A stretch of DNA of 20,262 nucleotides from a virus. The notes beneath the pieces are model-generated. The model saw only the letters and a list, made by a program, of their open reading frames with translations, was not told where the DNA came from and did no database searches. A program made the translations under genes and the position numbers. The first letter of the stretch is position 1, and the number at the start of each line of letters is the position of its first letter. Below are positions 1 through 7,619 of this stretch, in pieces. The stretch lies in IMG/VR virus record IMGVR_UViG_3300042391_000328, positions 1-20,262 of that record, one strand, 5' to 3'.

Positions 1-1
1 T

Positions 2-907
2 ACATCTGGAACTTCTGGAACTTCTGGAACAAGTGGTACTGCTGGTAGTGGTGGTATAACTGGAGCCGGTGGATTGGGTGGTACGAATGGTAGTGGTGGA
101 ACAAGTGGAACGAGTGGAGCGGATGGTAGTAGTGGAAGTAGTGGTTCTAGTGGTACATCAGGAACTTCGGGAGTAACCGGTGCAGGTGGAACCGGTGGTT
201 CAGCTGGTACATCAGGAACTTCGGGTACATCAGGAACTTCGGGTTCAGCTGGTACATCAGGTTCAGCTGGTACATCTGGTGCAAGTGGAATACAAGGTTC
301 ATCTGGTTCGGCAGGTACTTCAGGTACTTCAGGTACTTCTGGAACTTCTGGAACTTCTGGAACAAGTGGTTCGGATGGAATACAAGGTTCATCTGGCTCG
401 GCCGGTACTTCAGGAACATCTGGAGTAAGTGGTACCGGTGGAAGTAGTGGTACTTCAGGAACATCTGGAGTAAGTGGTTCAGCTGGAAGTAGTGGTTCAT
501 CTGGAACATCCGGAGAAAGTGGTTCATCTGGAACATCCGGAGTAAGTGGTTCGGCAGGAAGTAGCGGAACTTCTGGTACATCAGGAACTTCAGGAACTTC
601 AGGAACATCTGGTACATCAGGAAGTAGCGGAACATCTGGAGAAAGTGGTTCGGCGGGAAGTAGTGGAACTTCTGGTACATCAGGTTCAGCTGGAACAAGT
701 GGGTCTTCTGGTACATCAGGAACTTCTGGTACATCAGGAACAAGCGGAACATCAGGAACTTCTGGTTCATCAGGAGCTTCCGGTTCATCGGGAACTTCTG
801 GTACAAGTGGTTCGGCAGGAACTTCCGGTACAAGTGGAACTTCTGGAACTTCTGGTACAAGTGGTTCATCTGGAACATCTGGAACACGCGGTACATCAGG
901 TACTTCT
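2..907 (+). repeat. Collagen-like Gly-X-Y coding repeat (GTS-rich)
   Basis: About 100 uninterrupted Gly-X-Y triplets, mainly GTS, GSS, GSA and GAS, encoded by near-repetitive 9-bp units of GGN ACN TCN type. There is a higher-order repeat: GIQGSSGSAGTSGTSG occurs twice, near 289 and 379. Known family behaviour: such triplets form a triple-helical or extended trimeric stalk in phage fibres. The X and Y positions are Thr/Ser/Ala rather than Pro. The array continues beyond the left edge of the window. Confidence 0.92.
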
Positions 908-3900
908 GGTTTATTAGCATTAACTGGTACAACTGATAATGGTGTAATTACATTAAACGGAACTGCACCAAACGGAACTGTTGAAGCAAATTTAAAATTC
1001 GATGGTAGTACATTGACGGTAACTGGAGATGCTACAATTAGTGGTAACTTAACTGTTAGTGGTACTACAACATATATTAATACAACAACTTTAAATGTAG
1101 GTGATAATATCATTACACTTAACGCAGATATTGGAGCATCAACTACACCAACTGAAAATGCTGGTATAGAAGTTAAGAGAGGTAATGCAGCAACAAAACA
1201 ATTTATTTGGGATGAGGGAAATGATAGATGGTCATTTGATGATAACGTAAACGTAAGTGGTAACGTAGTTCTTAGTGGTACAATAGATACTGGATTAGGT
1301 GCAACTGAAGTTTATTTAATGAACCAAAATATCAGAACAACGGATGCAGTAACTTTTGCTACGGTTAATACCGGACAAGGTGCTAACGAATTATATGCAA
1401 TGGACCAAAACGTAAGAACTACGGATGGTGTAACATTTGCAACCGTAAATACCGGACAAGGTGCTAACGAACTATATGCGATGGACCAAAATGTTCGTAC
1501 AACTGATACTGTAAGATTTGGTAAAGTAGAAATTGATGGTGCATCGAATTATATAGATACAAATGGAGGATATTTTAGTATAACATCTGCGGGTAATGAA
1601 ATAACGCTTGGGGGCACTGCAAGTTCTATGTATATTAATTATCGCGCGGCTTTAGGTGGAACTCCAACTTCATATATTTGGAACGCGGGTACTCCATCTA
1701 CATTTGCCAATCATACGATGGGTAGAATAGATGCGGATTCTCTATACGATAGAAATGATACGACTTTTTATATAAATCCAGCTGGAACTTCAAAGGCAAG
1801 TACAATAAATGTAGATAATCTTAATACTGGTAACTACGTTAATATTGGTTATACAAATAATAATGAATCAATATCAACTACATCATTTAGAGGTATAGAT
1901 TTTCATACAACTAGTGATTTTAACTATTATATTGGTAAGCCGGCAGGTGCTTGGACACAACCATTACATATACATTTTTATACTGGTATAAGACTTCGTT
2001 CTCATCATTCATACGGTGGTACTCAATTTTATAATATAGCAAATAGTGTTGCTGTTGCAAGTTTCAACGATGGTGATAACCACTTTAGAACTTTCTACAA
2101 TAGTTATTTGGGTAATAGTAGTGGTGATTTAACTTGGGTTAATGATACTCTATATGTCGGTGCAAGTGATAGTGGAGATGCTGAATTCCGTTTTGGTGAA
2201 GATAGTAGTGGTTGGTATGGTGATAGATGGTATTGGGATAGTGCGTATAATGTATATCGATATAGTAGATATGCCGGCACCGATTCTTTAATTCACTATC
2301 ATGATACAAGAGATGCTGCGAGAATTACTTATGGAAGAAATATTGTATTTGATGATTTTGGAAAAGGTATAGTTGGAAATTATGATTCCGTTAGATTGCA
2401 AGCCGTATTTGCTATGGGTGACTCTTATAAAATGGCGGTAAATGGATTGGCAACTAATAATATGTATGGCATCGCATGGTCTCATCCAAATGCAGGTGGT
2501 TTGGGTGGTGCGAATAATTTGAATGACCATGGTTTGTTAATAATAAACAATGGTTCTTTTAGAGCATCGATTTCATCTCGTATAGTAGCATCGGAAGAAG
2601 TTAGAGGAACACTATTCAGAGATTATACTGATACTGGATATTTTTTAGATCCTGGTACAAGTGCAACTTCATTAAGAATAGCAGGTGGTATAAAACAAAA
2701 TAACTTAGTAGGTAGACCTTACGCAGTTTGGGGAGCCAGCAGTAGTACAACTGGAGCAGTTGTTATTAAATTTCCTGGTAATACTAGTAACTATGGAATG
2801 ATACATGCGGTTATTGACATTTATGAATATAACGGAAATAATGCATGTACTGTAATAGTTGGTGGACATAACTGGAATGGTGCTTGGTATAATTTCGGAG
2901 CAACTCTTGTAGGATATACCGATAAACCAATTAGAGTTGGTGTTAAAGATGGTAAATATTGTATCGTAATTGGTAACGGTTCATCTGGTTGGTCTTATGG
3001 ACAGGTTGTTCTTCGTAAAATACAAAATGGTTCATATTATAGTGGAGTAATGGATGTTGCGGAAGGATATACTGCAGCAATAGAATCAGATTCCTACTCA
3101 TATATATCTAGCAATTTAAGTGGATTTAGAAGTACAACAATTCAGGCTACTTCGGCAATGTATTCTCCAATCTACTATGATAGTGATGATACTACATTTA
3201 GAATAGATGGTGATAATACGTCTGTTCTTAGAAGATTACAAGTACGTCCATCGGGAGGTAGTCCAGGTGACTCTATACAAATATATTCATCTGGAGTACA
3301 TCAATATCCACAAATTTATTCTGATGGAGCTCTTGAAGCAATGTGGAATTATAGAAATACATATGCACAATGGTATGTTGGTTTAAGAACAACATCTCAA
3401 TTAGTTGGTATTACTGGTTTCCATTTTTATAATACAACATATGGACAAACCGTTGGTGGGTGGAGTATCGATGGAATTGGATATGCAATATCTTCATTTA
3501 GAGCACCTATATTCTATGACCAAGATAATACTGGTTATTATTTTGATGGAAATGGTACTACTGTAATGAACGTATCATACAATTATGGTAGACATTATTA
3601 TGATAACTATTTAGTAAGCCGTAACGAAGGTGGTATGATGGGTAGTTATAATTCAACCGGAACTGCTTCTAAAGTAATTTGGACAATCGGTGAGTCTTGG
3701 CCAATTGGTAATATGTACGGATTAGGATATGAATATGCTAGTAGTACATTCTTACCTGGTGACCCGCATGTTATTGCATTAAGAAACAATGGTAGTACCT
3801 ATACTAGATTACAAATGAATGGTGGTATTTACACCACTGGAGCTATATATTCAACCGCGGCATTATATTCACCAATATACTACGATTCGGATAATACTGG

Positions 3901-6900
3901 ATATTATGTGAATGCAGCTGGTACAACAAACCTTGTTTATTTAGTTGTTGCAAACGGAAACTCTATTCAACATAACGCATATAATAACAATGGTTCATTT
4001 ATGATGAATAACGCATCTACCTATTGGGGTATGATTAGTAACGTATCTGCAAATGACTGGAGATTGGGTTATGGTGGTGGTAACTCTATTGTTGGTTGGA
4101 ACTTAAGATGGGATAATGGTAGTACTGCTTGGGCACAAAGTTTCCAAGCTAATATAATGTATGATGCCCAAAATACTGCATATTATATAGACCCTAATGG
4201 TACATCTTATTTAAGAGGTAGATTAGAAGTAGCTGGTGGCCACTACGATTCATCTCTTAGAATTATTGCTAGAGGAAATGAAATGGGTACTGGTGTACCA
4301 TCTTATTTACAAATGTGGGTATCTGAACCTGGTGTGACTTGGAATGATGGTGGTTTTGGATTTAACGTACATAATAATGGTAGTGGTCCTGGTGGATTTG
4401 ATAGAATAAATACGGGGCAGGGACAAGCATATATGAGGTTTACTTCAGCTGGTGATTGGTATTTCTATAACACGAATACATCCGGTACTAGAGTTACTAA
4501 TATGGAAATGTACCCAAATAATACGGTATATTTTAATAACTATGCAACTGGTGGTAACTCATTAAGAGCACCAATATTTTATGATTCAAACAATACTGGA
4601 TATTATGTAGACCCAGCTGGTACTGCTAGATTAAGTTATGTATTATCAAACGGTGGTATTAGAGTTGATTCAAACGAACACATTTATTTGGATTATAACT
4701 ACGGACAAACTATTTTTGGAGTTTATACATCAACTAGATATCAGGGTATATTCTCAATGGGTACTTCTTGGAGACTTCCTGTTGATGGTACATCTCCTGG
4801 TAACTTATATGGATTATCTTGGTCACATCCTAATGCCGGCGGACAAGCTGGTTATTTGACTGACCACGGATTGTTAGTAATGGTTAATGGTTTAACATAC
4901 GCAGCACTTACAAGCACAGTTTGGGCAAGAAGTGATATGAGGTCACCTATTTACTATGACCACGATACTGGATACTATTTCAATGGTAATGGTGATAGTA
5001 ACTGGCAAGGTTTGACCGATTATGGTAAAATGAGAATTGGATTGACCGGTAAAGGTAACTACCGTAGAAATGATTATACTGGAGATACTAATTATTGGAT
5101 AGGTTCTATGGGATGGGGAACTACTGATATGAACTCAGTAGCGGGATGGGGTTCAGGCTTTATTGATTCTTGGTCAAACCCAGGTAATCAGCCGAGTGGT
5201 ACATCGCATTGGGTTGGTACACAAGCTTTCCATTATGCGGCTGGTGGAAATAATAACACTGGTTGGCAGTTGGTTGGTGGACCGATAAGTAACTTAAGAT
5301 TTAGAAGTGCTTGGAGTGGTTGGAGCGGTTGGTGTACTGTTGCAATGCATGACCGTAATGATGGTAGTGGTGGACCTTTATATGCAGGGTATTATGCCGA
5401 TAGTAACGATACTGGATATTATTTAGACCCTAACTCAACATCGGATTCTGCTTTAAGAATTAGAGGCGGTACTCTACATGGACCTAACCCAACTTGGGGA
5501 GCATATCTTTATGTTGGTTCTAATGGTAGACCTAACTCATACGCATCTGTTGTGACAACTAATGGTAACTTACACTTAGATTGCCAAAACGGATATGAAA
5601 CTTATATCAACCACTATTCTGGAAATAGAACGTATCTTTATGAGATAAGAACAAACTTTATTTACGATAGAGATGATACTTCATACTATTTAGACCCTAA
5701 TGGTACTTCACAATTAAGTAGATTTGCACAAAGAACACATGCCGCGATAAATAGGGGTTATCATTGGAATACCCCTAGATTTGATTATACTGGTGATACT
5801 AACTATTGGACAGGTACTTTCGGTTGGGGAACATCTGCTGGAAACTGGGATAATGCTTGGAAAGCTGGTTTTTCTGGATGGGATATTTGGGGTGGTGGAA
5901 CTGGTCACCCTCAAGGTGGTGGTTACATTCACGCTCAAGGTATTGTATCCGGTCAACACTATGCAACATCGGATGGTGGTGCGGCGTATGGTTGGATGAT
6001 GGTAGGTGCCGGTGATGCAACCGCAAATAGATATTGGGCAAGAGGTAAATGGGGTGGTGGTACATCTGGATGGTTAGAATTCGTAATGAGTGGTTCTAAT
6101 CCTGGATATACATTGTACGCATATATAATGTATGATGCAAATAATACTGGATATTATAGTGACCCTAATGGTGATTCTCGTTTAAGCGCAATATACATAG
6201 ACCAGGGTTATAACTACGGATGGTGGAGAAACTATGGTTGTACTGGATTGTATAACCAATCATATGGTAGAGGTATATGGGCAGCTGAATGTGGTGGAAA
6301 TTCTTATGGTAACTATACAACTTACGATGGTGGTAGAAATGGCTGGCAAGGTTGGGGTATTGGTTCTAGACACTGTTTAATGAGTACCGGTGGTGATAAC
6401 ATTGGTATACATGATAATAGTAGAAGTTGGTTGTATTATTGGGGTGGTGATTATCATAGATTCCAATATGGATATTTCCAAGCGGATGGCTCTATAAGAA
6501 GTCCGTTATTCTATGATAATAACAATACGGGATATTATATGGATGGTGATGGTAGTTCTCGTATGTTTAGAATTAATGCAAACCAATTATACGCATACGA
6601 ATGGGTATTCTGTCAGGGAAATATCATCGCTTACTATTCTGATGAAAGATTAAAAACAAAAGTTGGCAAGATTGAAAACCCAATAGAAAAGATTTCTCAA
6701 TTAAATGGTTTCTATTATGTGAACAATGATTTGGCAAAATCAGTAGGATACACCGATGAAAAAGTACAATTGGGTCTTTCAGCACAAGAAGTTCAAAGAA
6801 TACTTCCTGAAATTGTAACATTAGCGCCATTTGATACTGAATTTGATTCGGAAGGTAACGTGATAGGTTCTAAGAGTGGTGAAAACTATTTAACAATCGA

Positions 6901-7024
6901 TTATGATAAATTAGTTCCACTTTTAGTAGAAGCTATTAAAGAACAACAGGTTATAATTGACAAACAAAAGAACGATATTTCTGAAATTAAAGAAATGTTG
7001 AAAATCTTAACTAACAATAGATAA
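2..7024 (+). CDS. Giant modular tail fibre with collagen-like stalk and C-terminal S74 chaperone (5' partial)
   Basis: The reading frame is open from base 2, so the gene starts upstream of the window; a TTG at 74 is only an internal codon. About 2,340 codons are visible. In order: Gly-X-Y triplets rich in GTS (2-907); a beta-rich shaft typical of phage fibres (GNLTVSGTTTYINTTTLNVG, about 1042-1100, then a TENAGIEV...WDEGNDRW stretch); three 27-residue repeats (1292-1534); a long Gly/Asn/Tyr/Trp-rich region with twelve YD...TGYY...DP motifs and duplicated cassettes (1741-6554); and a C-terminal intramolecular chaperone (from 6638) with SDERLK and a terminal coiled coil. The architecture indicates a trimeric host-recognition fibre exported on the virion surface. 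It ends 49 bases before the next gene. The fibre role is well supported by domain order; the receptor is unknown. No proline is seen in the collagen part, unlike animal collagen. Confidence 0.9.
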   Translation, partial: TSGTSGTSGTSGTAGSGGITGAGGLGGTNGSGGTSGTSGADGSSGSSGSSGTSGTSGVTGAGGTGGSAGTSGTSGTSGTSGSAGTSGSAGTSGASGIQGSSGSAGTSGTSGTSGTSGTSGTSGSDGIQGSSGSAGTSGTSGVSGTGGSSGTSGTSGVSGSAGSSGSSGTSGESGSSGTSGVSGSAGSSGTSGTSGTSGTSGTSGTSGSSGTSGESGSAGSSGTSGTSGSAGTSGSSGTSGTSGTSGTSGTSGTSGSSGASGSSGTSGTSGSAGTSGTSGTSGTSGTSGSSGTSGTRGTSGTSGLLALTGTTDNGVITLNGTAPNGTVEANLKFDGSTLTVTGDATISGNLTVSGTTTYINTTTLNVGDNIITLNADIGASTTPTENAGIEVKRGNAATKQFIWDEGNDRWSFDDNVNVSGNVVLSGTIDTGLGATEVYLMNQNIRTTDAVTFATVNTGQGANELYAMDQNVRTTDGVTFATVNTGQGANELYAMDQNVRTTDTVRFGKVEIDGASNYIDTNGGYFSITSAGNEITLGGTASSMYINYRAALGGTPTSYIWNAGTPSTFANHTMGRIDADSLYDRNDTTFYINPAGTSKASTINVDNLNTGNYVNIGYTNNNESISTTSFRGIDFHTTSDFNYYIGKPAGAWTQPLHIHFYTGIRLRSHHSYGGTQFYNIANSVAVASFNDGDNHFRTFYNSYLGNSSGDLTWVNDTLYVGASDSGDAEFRFGEDSSGWYGDRWYWDSAYNVYRYSRYAGTDSLIHYHDTRDAARITYGRNIVFDDFGKGIVGNYDSVRLQAVFAMGDSYKMAVNGLATNNMYGIAWSHPNAGGLGGANNLNDHGLLIINNGSFRASISSRIVASEEVRGTLFRDYTDTGYFLDPGTSATSLRIAGGIKQNNLVGRPYAVWGASSSTTGAVVIKFPGNTSNYGMIHAVIDIYEYNGNNACTVIVGGHNWNGAWYNFGATLVGYTDKPIRVGVKDGKYCIVIGNGSSGWSYGQVVLRKIQNGSYYSGVMDVAEGYTAAIESDSYSYISSNLSGFRSTTIQATSAMYSPIYYDSDDTTFRIDGDNTSVLRRLQVRPSGGSPGDSIQIYSSGVHQYPQIYSDGALEAMWNYRNTYAQWYVGLRTTSQLVGITGFHFYNTTYGQTVGGWSIDGIGYAISSFRAPIFYDQDNTGYYFDGNGTTVMNVSYNYGRHYYDNYLVSRNEGGMMGSYNSTGTASKVIWTIGESWPIGNMYGLGYEYASSTFLPGDPHVIALRNNGSTYTRLQMNGGIYTTGAIYSTAALYSPIYYDSDNTGYYVNAAGTTNLVYLVVANGNSIQHNAYNNNGSFMMNNASTYWGMISNVSANDWRLGYGGGNSIVGWNLRWDNGSTAWAQSFQANIMYDAQNTAYYIDPNGTSYLRGRLEVAGGHYDSSLRIIARGNEMGTGVPSYLQMWVSEPGVTWNDGGFGFNVHNNGSGPGGFDRINTGQGQAYMRFTSAGDWYFYNTNTSGTRVTNMEMYPNNTVYFNNYATGGNSLRAPIFYDSNNTGYYVDPAGTARLSYVLSNGGIRVDSNEHIYLDYNYGQTIFGVYTSTRYQGIFSMGTSWRLPVDGTSPGNLYGLSWSHPNAGGQAGYLTDHGLLVMVNGLTYAALTSTVWARSDMRSPIYYDHDTGYYFNGNGDSNWQGLTDYGKMRIGLTGKGNYRRNDYTGDTNYWIGSMGWGTTDMNSVAGWGSGFIDSWSNPGNQPSGTSHWVGTQAFHYAAGGNNNTGWQLVGGPISNLRFRSAWSGWSGWCTVAMHDRNDGSGGPLYAGYYADSNDTGYYLDPNSTSDSALRIRGGTLHGPNPTWGAYLYVGSNGRPNSYASVVTTNGNLHLDCQNGYETYINHYSGNRTYLYEIRTNFIYDRDDTSYYLDPNGTSQLSRFAQRTHAAINRGYHWNTPRFDYTGDTNYWTGTFGWGTSAGNWDNAWKAGFSGWDIWGGGTGHPQGGGYIHAQGIVSGQHYATSDGGAAYGWMMVGAGDATANRYWARGKWGGGTSGWLEFVMSGSNPGYTLYAYIMYDANNTGYYSDPNGDSRLSAIYIDQGYNYGWWRNYGCTGLYNQSYGRGIWAAECGGNSYGNYTTYDGGRNGWQGWGIGSRHCLMSTGGDNIGIHDNSRSWLYYWGGDYHRFQYGYFQADGSIRSPLFYDNNNTGYYMDGDGSSRMFRINANQLYAYEWVFCQGNIIAYYSDERLKTKVGKIENPIEKISQLNGFYYVNNDLAKSVGYTDEKVQLGLSAQEVQRILPEIVTLAPFDTEFDSEGNVIGSKSGENYLTIDYDKLVPLLVEAIKEQQVIIDKQKNDISEIKEMLKILTNNR
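1292..1534 (+). repeat. Three tandem 81-bp (27-residue) repeats in the fibre shaft
   Basis: Units begin at 1292, 1373 and 1454, exactly 81 bp apart. The protein unit reads GQGANELYAMDQNVRTTD followed by xVTFATVNT. Unit 2 is closest to consensus, unit 1 diverges at its start (GLGATEVYLMNQNI), and unit 3 diverges at its end (TVRFGKVEI). The regular spacing suggests repeated beta-structured shaft turns made by recent duplication. Confidence 0.9.
1741..6554 (+). repeat. Twelve dispersed YD-x-TGYY-x-DP motifs in the fibre
   Basis: A motif close to I-x-YD-x(3)-NTGYY-x-DP-x-GTS recurs near 1741, 2614, 3170, 3510, 3874, 4154, 4574, 4949, 5393, 5659, 6125 and 6507. It is often preceded by RSPIYYD or RAPIFYD. 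The spacing between copies is uneven (about 230-870 bp), and each gap holds a different or duplicated globular stretch. The motif therefore looks like a constant joint between exchangeable modules of the trimeric fibre. Confidence 0.88.
6638..7021 (+). other. Peptidase S74-type intramolecular chaperone domain of the fibre
   Basis: The last 128 residues begin SDERLKTKVGKI and continue with LGLSAQEVQRILPE, a NYLTIDYDKLVPLLVEAIKE segment, and a final coiled coil. This matches the C-terminal auto-processing chaperone of phage fibres and endosialidases. In that family a Ser and a Lys five residues later (S-x(4)-K) cleave the chain just before the Ser once the trimer has folded. Here the Ser codon is 6638-6640 and the Lys is in SDERLK. 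Cleavage itself is inferred, not seen. Confidence 0.88.
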
Positions 7025-7046
7025 TAATTATTTTTTAAAAATAATA

Positions 7047-7063
7047 TATTTATACAATATAAA
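7047..7063 (+). promoter_or_regulatory. Putative late-promoter motif upstream of the 7074 gene
   Basis: TATTTATACAATATAAA lies 10 bases before the ATG at 7074. The same 17 bases recur at 11614-11630, also 10 bases before an ATG. The block holds an inverted repeat, TTTATA-caa-TATAAA. A role as promoter or operator is inferred from recurrence and position only. Confidence 0.5.
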
Positions 7064-7073
7064 ACACAATATT

Positions 7074-7478
7074 ATGGGATTAACATACGAATGGAAACTA
7101 ACAGGCCTTAAAAAGCAAAACGCTGACAATATCAGCGATGCGGTTGTTGGTACACAATGGAAACTAACCGGTACGGATGAAGATGGTAATTTTGGAACAT
7201 TTAGTGGAGCAACTCCATTTAAAATTTCGGAAATTAACACAGGTAGTTTTACCGAATATAGTTCTTTGACAGAAGAGCAAGTACTTAGTTGGGTAAAAAA
7301 TCACGTAAGTGGTGGTGCTGCAAGTAATTATATGGAGCATATCAATGGACAAATTCAAAAAGAAATAGCTAGTAAAAAATGGACTAAGCTTGAAGTTAAT
7401 GAAGCAGACTTGCCTTGGTCACCTATATCTGGTAGTACAGTAGCTCCTACTGTTAATGAACCAGCTCCGGTTGATTAA
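7074..7478 (+). CDS. Conserved small phage protein of unknown function
   Basis: 134 residues. I do not recognise a named function, although similar short proteins with EWKLTGLKK and TDEDGNFGTFSGATPF segments are familiar near structural genes of marine T4-like phages. The N-terminal half carries two WKLTG copies (EWKLTGLKK and QWKLTGTDED), suggesting paired beta strands. The middle has a helix-like SLTEEQVLSWVKNHV, then a Lys/Glu-rich stretch and a Pro/Val-rich tail ending PAPVD. There is no signal peptide or membrane segment. It lies between the fibre and sheath genes, has its own upstream motif at 7047, and is followed by a putative terminator, so it may be separately transcribed. The ATG at 7074 is the first in the frame and has no Shine-Dalgarno sequence. 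A minor virion or fibre-associated protein is plausible but unproven. Confidence 0.8.
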   Translation: MGLTYEWKLTGLKKQNADNISDAVVGTQWKLTGTDEDGNFGTFSGATPFKISEINTGSFTEYSSLTEEQVLSWVKNHVSGGAASNYMEHINGQIQKEIASKKWTKLEVNEADLPWSPISGSTVAPTVNEPAPVD

Positions 7479-7498
7479 TTTAATCGAAACTAAATTTT

Positions 7499-7548
7499 AA
7501 ATATCCAAAGTGCAGATTTAATAATAAATTTGTGTTTTGGATATTTTC
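7499..7548 (+). terminator. Putative AT-rich intrinsic terminator
   Basis: AAATATCCAAA (7499-7509) pairs perfectly with TTTGGATATTT (7536-7546), and the 3' arm runs into TTTTCTTT. The loop has further pairing (ATTTA with TAAAT around ATAA). It sits 21 bases after the stop of the 7074 gene. GC content of the stem is low, so termination strength is uncertain. Confidence 0.55.
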
Positions 7549-7552
7549 TTTA

Positions 7553-7560
7553 TATTTATA
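7553..7560 (+). promoter_or_regulatory. TATTTATA motif upstream of the tail sheath gene
   Basis: TATTTATA lies 59 bases before the sheath ATG and directly after the putative terminator at 7499-7548. It belongs to the motif set at 7047, 9966, 10560 and 11614. It would give a longer leader than the others. The promoter role is inferred. Confidence 0.4.
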
Positions 7561-7619
7561 TGAGTATTAATGTAGGTAATAATTAATACACACTTAAAAA
7601 TACAAATAGCACAAATAAA

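Noticed and set aside
74-76. TTG at 74 as the start of the fibre gene
   Set aside because: The frame is open and continues the same Gly-X-Y pattern from base 2, so the true start lies upstream of the window.
147-932. Long antisense open frame opposite the Gly-Thr-Ser repeats
   Set aside because: It arises because the 9-bp GGN-ACN-TCN array lacks stops on the other strand. The product is a biased Leu/Phe/Met/Gln/Tyr string with no domain, inside a clear coding gene.
7027-7045. Perfect AT palindrome after the fibre gene (ATTATTTTT-T-AAAAATAAT) as a terminator
   Set aside because: It has no GC pairs and no room for a loop, so a stable RNA hairpin is unlikely. It may simply reflect AT richness.
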